This document shows, piece by piece, positions 16,991 to 25,792 of a stretch of 64,000 nt of DNA (positions are counted from its first letter, which is position 1; every line of letters starts with the position of its first letter). A program made the translations under genes and the position numbers. The DNA is from JAFIEN01 sp051859505 (GTDB taxonomy: Bacteria > Pseudomonadota > Alphaproteobacteria > Rhodobacterales > Rhodobacteraceae): contig JBHYFN010000022.1 in NCBI GenBank assembly GCA_051859505.1, forward strand, positions 1 to 64,000, given 5' to 3'. The notes under the pieces were generated by a model. That model ran no database searches and was not told the origin of the DNA. It saw only the letters and a program-made list of their open reading frames with translations.

Positions 16991-19126
16991 TTACTCGGCC
17001 GGGGTCTCTTCCCTGGCCATTTCCTGGCCGGTGGCCTGATCGACCACCTTCATCGACAGCCGCACCTTGCCGCGGTCGTCAAAGCCCAGAAGCTTGACCC
17101 AGACCTCTTGCCCTTCCTTCAGCACATCCGACGGATGGTTGAGGCGGCGGGCCTCGATCTGGCTGACATGGACCAGGCCGTCGCGCTTGCCAAAGAAGTT
17201 CACGAAGGCGCCGAAGTCCACGATCTTGACGACCGTGCCCTTGTAGACGCCGCCCTCTTCGGGTTCGGCCACGATCGACCAGATCATGTCATAGGCCTTC
17301 TTGATCGACTCGCCGTTGGGCGAGGCGATCTTGATGATGCCGTCGTCGTTGATATCGACCTTGGCCCCCGAAACCTCGACGATCTCGCGGATGACCTTGC
17401 CGCCCGAGCCGATCACTTCGCGGATCTTGTCGGTCGGGATCTGCATCGTCTCGATCCGCGGCGCATGAACCGAGAAATCGTTCGCCGTGGTCAGCGCCTT
17501 GGCCATCTCGCCAAGGATATGCAGCCGGCCCGCGCGGGCCTGCTCCATCGCCTTCTGCATGATCGCAGGCGTGATGCCCGCCACCTTGATGTCCATCTGC
17601 AGTGAGGTGATGCCGTTTTCGGTGCCCGCGACCTTGAAGTCCATGTCGCCGAGGTGATCCTCGTCGCCAAGGATATCGGACAGCACCGCGTAAGAGCCGT
17701 CCTCCTCGAGGATCAGGCCCATCGCCACACCGGCGACCGGCGCCTTCAGCGGCACGCCCGCATCCATCATCGCCAGAGACGACCCACAGACCGTGGCCAT
17801 CGAGGACGAGCCGTTGGATTCCGTGATCTCCGACACCAGACGGATCGTGTAGGGGAAATCCGTCGAGGGCGGCAGCACCGCCTGCAGCGCGCGCCAGGCC
17901 AGTTTGCCGTGGCCGATCTCGCGCCGGCCGGGGCTGCCCACGCGGCCAACCTCGCCCACCGAATAGGGGGGGAAGTTGTAATGCAGCAGGAAGTTGGCCT
18001 TGAAGTTGCCGTGCAGCGCGTCGATGAACTGTTCGTCATCGCCGGTGCCCAGCGTCGTCACGACAAGTGCCTGAGTCTCGCCCCGGGTGAACAGGGCCGA
18101 GCCATGGGTGCGCGGCAGAAGGCCGGTCTGGCTGACGATGGGCCGGATCACATCCAGCGCCCGCCCGTCGATCCGGCGACCATGCTTCACCACATCGCCC
18201 CGCAGGACCGAGGACTCGAGCTTTTTCAGCGCGGAGCCCAGGCTGGGATCGGCCAGCTGCTCTTCGCTCAGGCCCGCCTTGATCGCGTCCTTCGCGGCGG
18301 CGACGGCGGCGACCCGCTCCTGCTTGTCGGTGATCGCATAGGCCTTGCGCATCGCCTCTTCGCCCGCGGCCGAAACGGCGGCATAGATCGCGCTGCTATC
18401 GGGCGGGGTGAAGTTGAAGGGCTCTTTCGCGCTTTCCTCGGCCAGGTCGATGATCAGGTCGATCACCGGCTGGATCTGGTCATGCGCAAAGGTGATGGCG
18501 CCCAGCATCTCCTCTTCCGAAAGCTCGTAGGCTTCGGATTCGACCATCATCACGGCATCCTTGGTCCCCGCGACAACCAGATCGAGCCGCTGCTCGGGGT
18601 TGTTGCGCAGGTTGTGCATGTCGTCGATGGAGGGGTTCAGGATGTATTTGCCGTCGGCAAAGCCCACCCGCGCCCCGGCGATCGGCCCCATGAAGGGCGC
18701 GCCGGAAATCGTCAGCGCCGCCGAGGCGGCGATCATCGCCACGACATCGGGATCGTTGACAAGGTCGTGGCTCAGAACGGTGCACATCACCAGCACTTCG
18801 TTCTTGAACCCTTCGACGAACAGCGGCCGGATCGGCCGGTCGATCAGGCGCGCGGTCAGCGTTTCCTTTTCGGTCGGGCGTGCTTCGCGCTTGAAGAAAC
18901 CACCGGGGATCTTGCCGGCGGCGTAATATTTTTCCTGATAGTGCACGGTCAGGGGAAAGAAATCCTGACCGGGTTTCGGCTCCCTGGCGAAGGTCACGTT
19001 CGCCATGACGCTGGTTTCCCCCAGCGTGGCGATGACGGTGCCGTCTGCCTGGCGGGCAATCTTGCCCGTTTCCAGAGTGAGCGTTTCATCGCCCCACTGG
19101 ATCGACTTCTTGACTTCGTTGAACAT
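16991..19126 (-). CDS. pnp: Polyribonucleotide nucleotidyltransferase
   Basis: Phosphorolytic 3'-5' exoribonuclease of the degradosome. The 711-residue protein has two RNase PH cores (the second with GETQALVVTTLGT and SNGSSSMATVCG), a KH domain (IREVIGSGGKVIREI, about 561-575) and an S1 domain (YKGTVVKIVDFGAFVNF, about 629-645). The length is normal. It is normally next to rpsO; here an AlkD-like gene lies between them. The 162-bp gap upstream of the ATG is the likely site for its own promoter or RNase III autoregulation. Confidence 0.97.
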   Translation of the reverse strand: MFNEVKKSIQWGDETLTLETGKIARQADGTVIATLGETSVMANVTFAREPKPGQDFFPLTVHYQEKYYAAGKIPGGFFKREARPTEKETLTARLIDRPIRPLFVEGFKNEVLVMCTVLSHDLVNDPDVVAMIAASAALTISGAPFMGPIAGARVGFADGKYILNPSIDDMHNLRNNPEQRLDLVVAGTKDAVMMVESEAYELSEEEMLGAITFAHDQIQPVIDLIIDLAEESAKEPFNFTPPDSSAIYAAVSAAGEEAMRKAYAITDKQERVAAVAAAKDAIKAGLSEEQLADPSLGSALKKLESSVLRGDVVKHGRRIDGRALDVIRPIVSQTGLLPRTHGSALFTRGETQALVVTTLGTGDDEQFIDALHGNFKANFLLHYNFPPYSVGEVGRVGSPGRREIGHGKLAWRALQAVLPPSTDFPYTIRLVSEITESNGSSSMATVCGSSLAMMDAGVPLKAPVAGVAMGLILEEDGSYAVLSDILGDEDHLGDMDFKVAGTENGITSLQMDIKVAGITPAIMQKAMEQARAGRLHILGEMAKALTTANDFSVHAPRIETMQIPTDKIREVIGSGGKVIREIVEVSGAKVDINDDGIIKIASPNGESIKKAYDMIWSIVAEPEEGGVYKGTVVKIVDFGAFVNFFGKRDGLVHVSQIEARRLNHPSDVLKEGQEVWVKLLGFDDRGKVRLSMKVVDQATGQEMAREETPAE

Positions 19127-19288
19127 CTTGCATCCTCAAGGGGAGATCCGGCCCTCCGGTCGCCCCGTTCATATGGCGGCCCCATTGCCGCCGACCCCCA
19201 TCCTTCGCGTCCGCCGGGGTCACAGGCGCTACGTCACAGATGGGCGGCGCATACACGGGAAAAGGCGGTTTGGGAAGGGGCGGGGTGG

Positions 19289-19966
19289 TCAACCCTGCCG
19301 GCGCACCATCTCTCCGATCCAGAGCGGCGCGAAGGGCGAGGTGCAGCCCTTGGGCGTGGGATAGTCGCGGAACACGCCCAGCGCCTCGCCGATGGCGAGG
19401 GCCCGGTCGCGCTGCGCCGGGTGGTGGATGCCGACATGGGCCAGCGCCATGTTCATCGTCCATTGCACGGGCGGCGGGGCGTCGGCCATCTCGGCCTCGA
19501 TCCGGTCAAGGAGGGCCGTCAGGTCCAGGCCGTCGGGCGATCTTGCGATCAGATCGGCGGTCAGGCTCCAGCCGGCACGGGCGGCGAAGGGGTGTGGATC
19601 CTGCATCCAGCGCAGGCGCAGTTCCTCGCGCGCGGGATGGGTCTTGAGGATATAGGCCGAGAGCCAGTCCGCCACATGCGCAAAGTCGTTCGACCGCACG
19701 AGGGCATCGGCCTCGTCCGCGGTCAGGTCGGCGGGCTTCAGCAGGAGGATGGCCAGGAAGCGGGCCTCGATATTGCCGGTCTGCCAGAGCGAAAGGGCAA
19801 GATCGCGGTCACGGCCGAATTCCTTGGCGATTTCCTTGGCGAGCTTGCGGATATCGCCCATCTTCACGCCGAACTGGTTCGGCCCGGCCCCGGCGCGTTC
19901 GTTGATCCGGCGGACCTTGTCCGAACCAAGAGCTTCGAGGCGTGCAAGGATGGTTTCCACGGTCAT
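19289..19966 (-). CDS. DNA alkylation repair (AlkD/HEAT-repeat) family protein
   Basis: Helical 225-residue protein of the AlkD-like DNA glycosylase family, made of HEAT-like repeats. Recognisable stretches are GVKMGDIRKLAKEIAKEF and DFAHVADWLSAYIL, and the later Trp in NMALAHVGIH-type helices. Proven AlkD removes alkylated purines; some family members lack activity, and the catalytic Asp was not assigned here. It interrupts the nearly universal rpsO-pnp adjacency and shares their strand. Confidence 0.82.
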   Translation of the reverse strand: MTVETILARLEALGSDKVRRINERAGAGPNQFGVKMGDIRKLAKEIAKEFGRDRDLALSLWQTGNIEARFLAILLLKPADLTADEADALVRSNDFAHVADWLSAYILKTHPAREELRLRWMQDPHPFAARAGWSLTADLIARSPDGLDLTALLDRIEAEMADAPPPVQWTMNMALAHVGIHHPAQRDRALAIGEALGVFRDYPTPKGCTSPFAPLWIGEMVRRQG

Positions 19967-20028
19967 GGCCCCATCATGCCCCCGAAAACCCCCGGTGCCT
20001 AGTCCGCTGCCGGACCGTCAAACGACAA

Positions 20029-20053
20029 CGCCCGCGCCAGAGGGGCGCGGGCG
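20029..20053 (-). terminator. Hairpin downstream of rpsO
   Basis: CGCCCGCGCC and its complement form a 10-bp stem with a short loop, 31 bp past the rpsO stop. It would separate rpsO from the alkD-like and pnp genes. The minus-strand flank is TTGTCGTTT, moderately U-rich. Confidence 0.75.
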
Positions 20054-20083
20054 TTTCGAATAACCGGAAGGCTAGGCCCCGCC

Positions 20084-20353
20084 TTAGCGGCGCAGCCCCA
20101 GACGGCCGATCAGCGCCTTGTAGCGCTCTTCGTCCTTCTTCTTCACATAGTCCAGCAGCTTGCGCCGCGTGGCGACCATCACCAGAAGGCCACGGCGGCC
20201 GTGGTTGTCTTTCTTGTGGGTCTTGAAATGCTCGGTCAGCGTCGCGATGCGCGACGACAGGATCGCGACCTGCACCTCGGGCGAGCCGGTGTCGCCGGGC
20301 TTGGTCGCAAATTCCGCGATGATGCGGTTCTTCTCTTCGGGCGTGATCGACAT
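20084..20353 (-). CDS. rpsO: 30S ribosomal protein S15
   Basis: Primary 16S-binding protein that nucleates the platform of the small subunit. It has 89 residues, the standard size, starting MSITPEEKNRIIAEFATKPG, with the conserved LTEHFKTHKKDNHGRRGL and YKALIGRLGLRR end. ATG 20353 has GGAGACC upstream; a longer frame to 20455 is not part of the protein. A 10-bp hairpin follows. Confidence 0.98.
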   Translation of the reverse strand: MSITPEEKNRIIAEFATKPGDTGSPEVQVAILSSRIATLTEHFKTHKKDNHGRRGLLVMVATRRKLLDYVKKKDEERYKALIGRLGLRR

Positions 20354-20499
20354 CGGGGTCTCCTTCTGCAAGGGGTCAAGGCGCAAGCCGGGATGTCGTC
20401 CAGCAGGGCCCATGGAGGGTTCGCCCCGCCCATCCGGGCAGGGATGAGCGCGCATAGGGGAAACGATCCGAAAAGAAAAGAGGCAATCGCCCTTCGGGA

Positions 20500-21372
20500 T
20501 CAGGCTTCCGCGACAAGTTCGATGCGCGACAGGTCGACCTGCTCGATGCCCTGCAGATAGGCCAGCGTGACGCCGTCGGCCATCAGGGCGAGGCCCTGTG
20601 GCGTCAGGCGCTGGTCCAGAACCGGGGCAGGCTCATCCGCGGGATAGCGCAGCACGAGGCGATCTTCCGCGGCGTCGAAATCCTCGACCACGGCCGGGCC
20701 CCAGCGGCCCTCGGTCTGCGACAGGACGAAGCTGTCATTGCCGGGGCCTCCGTTGAGGATGTCGAAGGCGCCCGCGATCAGGATGTCGTCGCCTTCACCG
20801 CCGTTGAGGTAATCCCGCATCGGCACCGCTTCGCGGCCGTCAAGGATGTCATTGCCCGGCCCGCCGAACATCACGTCCGAGCCGGGGCCGCCGTAAAGCA
20901 CGTCATCCCCCCAGGATCCCATCAGCGTGTCGTCGCCCGGCCCGCCATAAAGGGTGTCGTTGCCGTCGCCGCCATTGATCGTATCGTCGCCCGGGCCGCC
21001 ATGGATGATGTCGTCCCCGACATGCCCGTTCAGCACGTCATTGCCCGGCCCGCCATGGATCACGTCGTTGCCCGGCCCTCCTTCGATCACATCGTCCCCG
21101 TCGCCGCCGAAAAGCAGGTCGTCGCCTTCGCCGCCGTGGATCTCGTCATTGCCGGCCAGGCCGTAGATCGTGTCATCCTCATCGGTGCCCGACAGCAGGT
21201 CATCCTCATCCGTGCCATAAAGCACCTGCTCGATCGGCAGGATTTCCCGGTCGATCCGGCCTTCGATGATGTCGGCCGCGTCCGCCTCCGGGTCGTCATC
21301 GCCGGTTTCGGAAGACGGCAGAAAGGCCATCGCCGTCATTCCGATCAGCATCAACATCAACATCGTGACCAT
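20500..21372 (-). CDS. RTX-type calcium-binding repeat protein with N-terminal anchor
   Basis: 290 residues. Residues 1-17 are hydrophobic and Met-rich (MVTMLMLMLIGMTAMAF), like an uncleaved anchor or signal. About a dozen GGxGxD nonapeptide repeats fill roughly residues 50-215 and should fold into Ca2+-binding beta rolls. The C-terminal 70 residues are a FVLSQTEGRWGPAVVEDFD-type segment seen in many Rhodobacteraceae repeat proteins. RTX proteins usually lack an N-terminal signal and leave by type I secretion, so the anchor is atypical. No ABC exporter lies nearby. GGAGGT precedes the ATG. Confidence 0.8.
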   Translation of the reverse strand: MVTMLMLMLIGMTAMAFLPSSETGDDDPEADAADIIEGRIDREILPIEQVLYGTDEDDLLSGTDEDDTIYGLAGNDEIHGGEGDDLLFGGDGDDVIEGGPGNDVIHGGPGNDVLNGHVGDDIIHGGPGDDTINGGDGNDTLYGGPGDDTLMGSWGDDVLYGGPGSDVMFGGPGNDILDGREAVPMRDYLNGGEGDDILIAGAFDILNGGPGNDSFVLSQTEGRWGPAVVEDFDAAEDRLVLRYPADEPAPVLDQRLTPQGLALMADGVTLAYLQGIEQVDLSRIELVAEA

Positions 21373-21450
21373 GGCAGACCTCCGGCACGCCGACCTGCTG
21401 CGGATCTAGCACGATGCGGCGTTCTCGGCGCGCATTTAGTGAACAGAAGG

Positions 21451-22005
21451 TTAATCCGCGCGCGGATCGAGCAGGCTCGTCATGTCCCAGGGCTCGGGCT
21501 TGCGGTCATAGCCGATATAGAGCGGATGTTTGGGATGCCCCGCGGCGGTCAGGCCCAGCACCTGCACGCCAAGCCTTGACGCGCGCAGCAGCGCCGTCAC
21601 CTGTCGTCCACGCTCCAGATGGGCGCCGTGGTTGCCCCAGGCCGCCACGATCATGTCGGCCCAGGGCAGGCTTTCGGCGATTGCGGCATCATTGCCGGGG
21701 CCGACGGGATCGCGCGCGCCCCGCATCACGCGGGGATCGGTGGCGCGAAAGGCAAAGATGTTCGTCACCCGGAACGCCCCGCAGCCCAGCGCCCGCGCCC
21801 GCCTTTCGCAGCGTTCGACCGTGGGGTCGTTCTGCACCTCGGTCGCGGTCGAGGGGTTGAGCATGATGAAAAGCGCCTTGCGGCCCGAGGGTTCCCAGAT
21901 CCGGGTCAGAAGGTAGCGATAGCTTTCGCAAGGGGAATAGACGGCGGTGGACTGCGCGTCGCCCTTCTGATGGGTCCGGGTCAACAGGGTCGGCGGCGCG
22001 TCCAC
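21451..22005 (-). CDS. DUF1643 domain protein
   Basis: 184 residues from GTG 22005, chosen because AGGAG lies seven bases upstream and the truB stop is only 4 bp away. The family pattern is clear: YRYLLTRIW, FIMLNPSTATE, NDPTVERCERRA, FRVTNIFAFRATDP, then AAWGNHG. DUF1643 proteins have no established biochemical function. The conserved Asn, Asp, Glu and Trp-Gly blocks suggest an enzyme. Coupling to truB means co-transcription with the rbfA-truB translation cluster. Confidence 0.85.
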   Translation of the reverse strand: MDAPPTLLTRTHQKGDAQSTAVYSPCESYRYLLTRIWEPSGRKALFIMLNPSTATEVQNDPTVERCERRARALGCGAFRVTNIFAFRATDPRVMRGARDPVGPGNDAAIAESLPWADMIVAAWGNHGAHLERGRQVTALLRASRLGVQVLGLTAAGHPKHPLYIGYDRKPEPWDMTSLLDPRAD

Positions 22006-22009
22006 GACC

Positions 22010-22924
22010 CTACTCCTCAGGTGCGGCGAACACGCGCGAGGGATGCAGCTCTGCCCCCATGTAGCGGCCGATGGCGATGGCCTGCCCGTCATGGCTGACC
22101 CAGCATTCGGCACCATAATCCGCATCGCCCGGAAAGACGGCGGCCGGGTTGCCGTTGCGCAACCTCTCGACGCTCGAGGCGGGGCAGCGAAGCTCCGGCA
22201 GATCGGCCAGCCCCTCTTCCAGCGGGCGCAGATAGGTATCGAGTTCCGGGCTTTTCGCCAGCGCCTCGACCCGGTCAAGCGACAGCCCCTCTTCGGCGCT
22301 GAACGGCCCCGACCAGAGGCGGCGCAGGCTTGTCACATGGCCAAGACAGCCCAGCGCCTCGCCCAGATCCCGCGCGACCGAGCGGACATATCCGCCCTTG
22401 CCGCAGGTCATCTCGAGCGTGACGTGATCGGCATCGGGGCGGCCCGTCATCACCAGTTCCTCGACCCAGAGGGGGCGGGGCGCGATCTCGAAATCCTCGC
22501 CGTCGCGGGCGCGTTTGTAGGCGCGCTCGCCGTCGATCTTGACGGCGGAATAGGCGGGCGGAACCTGCATGATCTCGCCCACGAAGCGGTGCAGCGCTTC
22601 CTTGATCTGGTTGTCGGTGGGGCGCAGGTCCGACCGGGCCGTCACCTCGCCCTCGGCATCGTCGGTATTGGTCGCCTCGCCCAGCCGGACGGTGAAGGCA
22701 TAGGCCTTCAGCGCATCGGTGATGTAGGGCACGGTCTTGGTCGCCTCGCCCAGGGCGATGGCCAGAACGCCGGTCGCGGCCGGATCCAGCGTGCCGGCAT
22801 GGCCCGCCTTTTGCGCCGACAGGGCCCATTTGACCTTGTTCACAACGGCGGTCGAGGTCAGCCCGGGCGGTTTGTCGATGACCAGCCAGCCCGAAACAGC
22901 CCGCCCCTTGCGCCCCTTGCCCAT
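22010..22924 (-). CDS. truB: tRNA pseudouridine(55) synthase
   Basis: Makes pseudouridine 55 in the T-loop of nearly all tRNAs. 304 residues starting MGKGRKGRAVSGWLVIDKP. The catalytic motif GHAGTLDPAATGVL contains the Asp nucleophile (about residue 48), and YSAVKIDGERAY and GGYVRSVARDLG are family blocks. The Lys/Arg-rich start is normal for the family. It lies downstream of rbfA and a DUF2233 gene and 4 bp before a DUF1643 gene, in an operon for RNA maturation. Confidence 0.96.
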   Translation of the reverse strand: MGKGRKGRAVSGWLVIDKPPGLTSTAVVNKVKWALSAQKAGHAGTLDPAATGVLAIALGEATKTVPYITDALKAYAFTVRLGEATNTDDAEGEVTARSDLRPTDNQIKEALHRFVGEIMQVPPAYSAVKIDGERAYKRARDGEDFEIAPRPLWVEELVMTGRPDADHVTLEMTCGKGGYVRSVARDLGEALGCLGHVTSLRRLWSGPFSAEEGLSLDRVEALAKSPELDTYLRPLEEGLADLPELRCPASSVERLRNGNPAAVFPGDADYGAECWVSHDGQAIAIGRYMGAELHPSRVFAAPEE

Positions 22925-22988
22925 TCTTTGCCCCCGTGCCTGCCCGCCCCTTGCCGAACCGGCGCGATACGCGCGGTTCCGCATCAGG

Positions 22989-23723
22989 TCAACCGCCGGG
23001 TTGATCCGCCAGCACCCCGACGATGGGCCCCAGAAGCCCGCCGGGATCGCTGCGCCCCGCGCCCGGCAGATGCAGCCGCGAGACCCGCCCGTCGAAATAG
23101 AGCGCCTGCGGCAGGCCCAGCGCATCCCGGAAAAGCCGGGCGAAATCGTGGAAATTCACCGGCGCATTGGAAATCGCGAAAACCGCGCGAGAGCCGTCGG
23201 CGCTTGTGCCCACACCGTTGCGGATATTGCGCGAGGTGCCGCCGGGTATGAAGCGCGGATGCAGCGCCCCGTCGATCACCAGCATCGGCCCGGATTGCGT
23301 GGCGTGAAGGCAATCCGGCTGCTGGCGCGCAAAGGCCTGGGTTTCGATCACGCGGATGCTCTGGGCCTCGATGCACAGAACGCCGTTGGGCTGCATCCCG
23401 AAATTGCCCGGCCCGGGCGTCGTGATCAGGCGCATCGCCTCGACCCGGTCCTCGACATAGAGGCCGACGGGCGCCCGATCCGCGTGATACATGCCCGCAT
23501 TCATCGCAAAGGCGAGCGGGCCAAGATCCGCCTCGATCGCGCGAAAGCCGCCGTAAAGCTGGCCCGCGGGATCGTTCAGGAACAGCCGCACCCCGTCGGC
23601 CGGGACAACTTCGCAGATCGTGTAGGGCGTGCCCTCGAACGTCAGGTCAGAGCAGGAGAGCGCTGCAACCTGAGCGGGTGCGAGAAGGCCGAGCAAGGCC
23701 AGGAACAGCCGGGCGGCGCGCAT
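22989..23723 (-). CDS. Secreted phosphodiester glycosidase-like (DUF2233) protein
   Basis: 244 residues with an N-terminal signal (MRAARLFLALLGLLAPAQVAA). The NAGPA/DUF2233 fold is indicated by FAMNAGMYH, GLYVEDR, NFGMQPNGVLCI, ATQSGPMLVIDG, SRNIRNGVG and ALYFDGRVSRL. Related enzymes cleave the phosphodiester-linked GlcNAc cap in animals or act on cell-wall glycans; the bacterial substrate is unknown. Its ATG shares a base with the rbfA stop, so it is strictly coupled to a ribosome-maturation gene. That location is curious for a periplasmic protein. Confidence 0.8.
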   Translation of the reverse strand: MRAARLFLALLGLLAPAQVAALSCSDLTFEGTPYTICEVVPADGVRLFLNDPAGQLYGGFRAIEADLGPLAFAMNAGMYHADRAPVGLYVEDRVEAMRLITTPGPGNFGMQPNGVLCIEAQSIRVIETQAFARQQPDCLHATQSGPMLVIDGALHPRFIPGGTSRNIRNGVGTSADGSRAVFAISNAPVNFHDFARLFRDALGLPQALYFDGRVSRLHLPGAGRSDPGGLLGPIVGVLADQPGG

Positions 23724-24118
23724 CACTCATCCAGATCCTGACGGACCCTGTCGTCGGAAAACAGCCGGCGCGCCTCGTCCATCCGGTCGAAGGTCTCGTC
23801 GATGGCAAAGCGCAGGGCGGGGGCGTATTTCAGCGTCAGGCCCTTGACGACCTGATGCCGGATCTCGGCCGTGTTGCGGCGGAGCGCGGCCAGCGCCTCT
23901 TCGCGGTTCTGCCCGCCCAGAGGCAGGACATAGGCCGTCGCGATCCGCAGATCCGGCGAGACCCGGACCTCGCCCACGGTGATCGACATCCGCGACAGAT
24001 CGGGATCATGTACGTCGCCACGCGACAGCACATCCGACAAGGTGCGGCGGATCAATTCGCCCACGCGCAGCTGGCGTTGGCTCTGGCCCGAGGCGGTGGG
24101 GATCTGGTTCCTGCTCAT
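23723..24118 (-). CDS. rbfA: 30S ribosome-binding factor A
   Basis: Late 30S maturation and cold-shock factor that binds near helix 1 of 16S rRNA. 131 residues from ATG 24118 (MSRNQIPTASGQSQRQLRVG). RVGELIRRTLSDVL and the KH-type SPDLRIATAYVLPLGG are diagnostic. It begins the minus-strand cluster rbfA-DUF2233-truB-DUF1643 and is divergent from dapB. Confidence 0.93.
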   Translation of the reverse strand: MSRNQIPTASGQSQRQLRVGELIRRTLSDVLSRGDVHDPDLSRMSITVGEVRVSPDLRIATAYVLPLGGQNREEALAALRRNTAEIRHQVVKGLTLKYAPALRFAIDETFDRMDEARRLFSDDRVRQDLDE

Positions 24119-24214
24119 GCGCCACATCTAGGCACGCGCGGGGCGATTGCCAAGCGAGGCTTTGCCAAGCCCGCCCGCCCCGGCTAGAAGCAGCCGAAAC
24201 GAGAGGGGGCACGC

Positions 24215-25039
24215 ATGGATCAGGTGCGAGGGGATCAAGTTCCGGGAATCGTCGTCGCGGGGGCGTCGGGGCGGATGGGGCAGATGCTGGTGCGCACCAT
24301 CGCGGCCTCGGGGCGGGCACGGCTTGCGGGCGCGCTGGAACGGCCGGGGCATGACTGGATCGGGCAGGATATCGGCGCGGCGATGGGGGGTGCCCCCCTG
24401 GGCGTGACCGTCAGCGACGATCCGCTCGAGGCGATTGTCGGGGCGCAGGCGCTGATCGACTTCACCTCGCCCGCCGCAACGGTGGCCTTTGCCGAGCTGA
24501 CAGCACAGGCCCGTATCGTCCACGTGATCGGGACGACCGGCCTGAGCGAGGCGGATCTGCAGCGGATCGGCGCTGCGGCCCGCCATGCGGTGATCGTGCG
24601 GGCGGGCAACATGTCGCTAGGGGTCAACCTGCTGGTGCAGCTGACCCGCAGGGTTGCGGCCGCGCTCGACACCGAGTTCGACATCGAGATCGTCGAGTCC
24701 CATCACAGGGCCAAGGTCGACGCGCCTTCCGGCACCGCGCTCATGCTGGGCGAGGCGGCGGCCGAGGGGCGGGGCATCGCGCTGGCCGAGAATGCCGACC
24801 GCGGCCGCGACGGGATGACCGGCGCGCGCGGGGAAGGGCGGATCGGTTTCGCGGCGATCCGCGGCGGCGATATCGTCGGCGAACATGACGTGATCTTTGC
24901 CGGCGAGGGCGAGAGGATCGTCCTGCGCCACATCGCGACCGACCGCGCGCTCTTTGCCCGCGGCGCGCTGCGGGCGGCGCTCTGGGGGCAGGACAGGGAT
25001 CCGGGCGAATATGACATGATGGATGTGCTGGGGCTTTGA
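24215..25039 (+). CDS. dapB: 4-hydroxy-tetrahydrodipicolinate reductase
   Basis: NAD(P)H-dependent reductase of lysine and diaminopimelate synthesis. 274 residues. The Rossmann motif GASGRMGQM lies near 15-23, then DFTSP and GTTGLSE, and the substrate-binding signature ESHHRAKVDAPSGTAL near 168-183 with the catalytic His and Lys. GAGAGGGGG precedes the ATG. The first dozen residues are slightly longer than usual. The downstream secreted protein gene is on the same strand after 81 bp. Confidence 0.96.
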   Translation: MDQVRGDQVPGIVVAGASGRMGQMLVRTIAASGRARLAGALERPGHDWIGQDIGAAMGGAPLGVTVSDDPLEAIVGAQALIDFTSPAATVAFAELTAQARIVHVIGTTGLSEADLQRIGAAARHAVIVRAGNMSLGVNLLVQLTRRVAAALDTEFDIEIVESHHRAKVDAPSGTALMLGEAAAEGRGIALAENADRGRDGMTGARGEGRIGFAAIRGGDIVGEHDVIFAGEGERIVLRHIATDRALFARGALRAALWGQDRDPGEYDMMDVLGL

Positions 25040-25120
25040 CGCGTCGGATCGGCGATCCTGTCGGGTGATCCACCGGGCCTGACCCCGCGTATGACAGTTC
25101 GACAAGAACCGGAGGCTGCC

Positions 25121-25498
25121 ATGAACCGCATCGTGACGATCTGTGCTGCTGCGCTTTCGCTTGGTCTGCTGGGCGCGGGGCCGGCGCAGGCGAACAGCTT
25201 TACCCCCGTCAAGGATCTCGACACCTTCCTGTCGCTTGTTCAGGACAGGGAATTGCGGCTGGGCGCCTTCGGCATCGCGCTCAAGGTCATGCCCGACGGT
25301 ACGATTGCCGGTCGGGCCGGCGGTTGGGACGTGGCTGGCAGCTGGAACTGGCAGGACGGCTATTTCTGCCGCGAGATGGACTGGAGCGGCACGCCCATCC
25401 CCTATAACTGCCAGTTGGTCGAAGTGGCCGGGTCCGACCGGATCCGCTTTACCGTGGATCGCGGCGCGGGCGATTCCGCAGCCTTCAACCTGCGCTGA
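25121..25498 (+). CDS. Small secreted protein of unknown function
   Basis: 125 residues with a clear Sec signal (MNRIVTICAAALSLGLLGAG, cleavage after AQA). The mature part has a beta-rich pattern with ELRLGAFGIALKVMPDG, then WNWQDGYFCREMDW and PYNCQLVE. Two Cys are likely disulphide-bonded in the periplasm. Similar proteins occur behind dapB in roseobacters and are sometimes labelled dihydrodipicolinate reductase. It shares no feature with that enzyme. GGAGG precedes the ATG. Confidence 0.75.
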   Translation: MNRIVTICAAALSLGLLGAGPAQANSFTPVKDLDTFLSLVQDRELRLGAFGIALKVMPDGTIAGRAGGWDVAGSWNWQDGYFCREMDWSGTPIPYNCQLVEVAGSDRIRFTVDRGAGDSAAFNLR

Positions 25499-25502
25499 GG
25501 CG

Positions 25503-25724
25503 TCAGAAATCGACGGCGATCCCCTTGCGCTCCCAATCGCCGTAGCGCACCGGCTCGGGGCCGTCGCGGCCGCCGATCTCCTTGGGCCGGTCCTCCTCTG
25601 CGCGCGCCTTGCGCCGCTCCTCGGCTTCGGCGAGGGCGCGCAGCGCGGCGGGGGGAAGGTCGGCTTGGGGAAGCTCGGCCGGGGGAAGCTCTGTCGGGGC
25701 CTCGGCCTCGGGATCGTCTGACAT
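25503..25724 (-). CDS. DUF1674 protein, SDHAF4-like
   Basis: 73-residue protein ending RDGPEPVRYGDWERKGIAVDF, which matches the C-terminal signature of DUF1674/SDHAF4 (GPEPxRYGDWExKGxxxDF). Mitochondrial SDHAF4 binds flavinated SdhA during succinate dehydrogenase assembly; the bacterial role is inferred by homology. The N-terminal half is Pro/Glu/Ala-rich and probably disordered. It is convergent with the small secreted protein gene (4 bp apart) and divergent from rsmB. Confidence 0.85.
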   Translation of the reverse strand: MSDDPEAEAPTELPPAELPQADLPPAALRALAEAEERRKARAEEDRPKEIGGRDGPEPVRYGDWERKGIAVDF

Positions 25725-25792
25725 GCCGCTTTCCTTGTGCCGCTCTTGCCCGTGATATACGTCGGCCGCGCAAGGCGGCAAGAGGCGAGCGC

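Noticed and set aside
17654..20002. A 782-codon plus-strand frame opposite pnp and the alkD-like gene
   Set aside because: Antisense shadow of pnp; no start context and low-complexity composition.
25121..25498. Second dihydrodipicolinate reductase after dapB
   Set aside because: It is a 125-residue secreted protein with no Rossmann fold or substrate motif; the label comes only from its neighbour.
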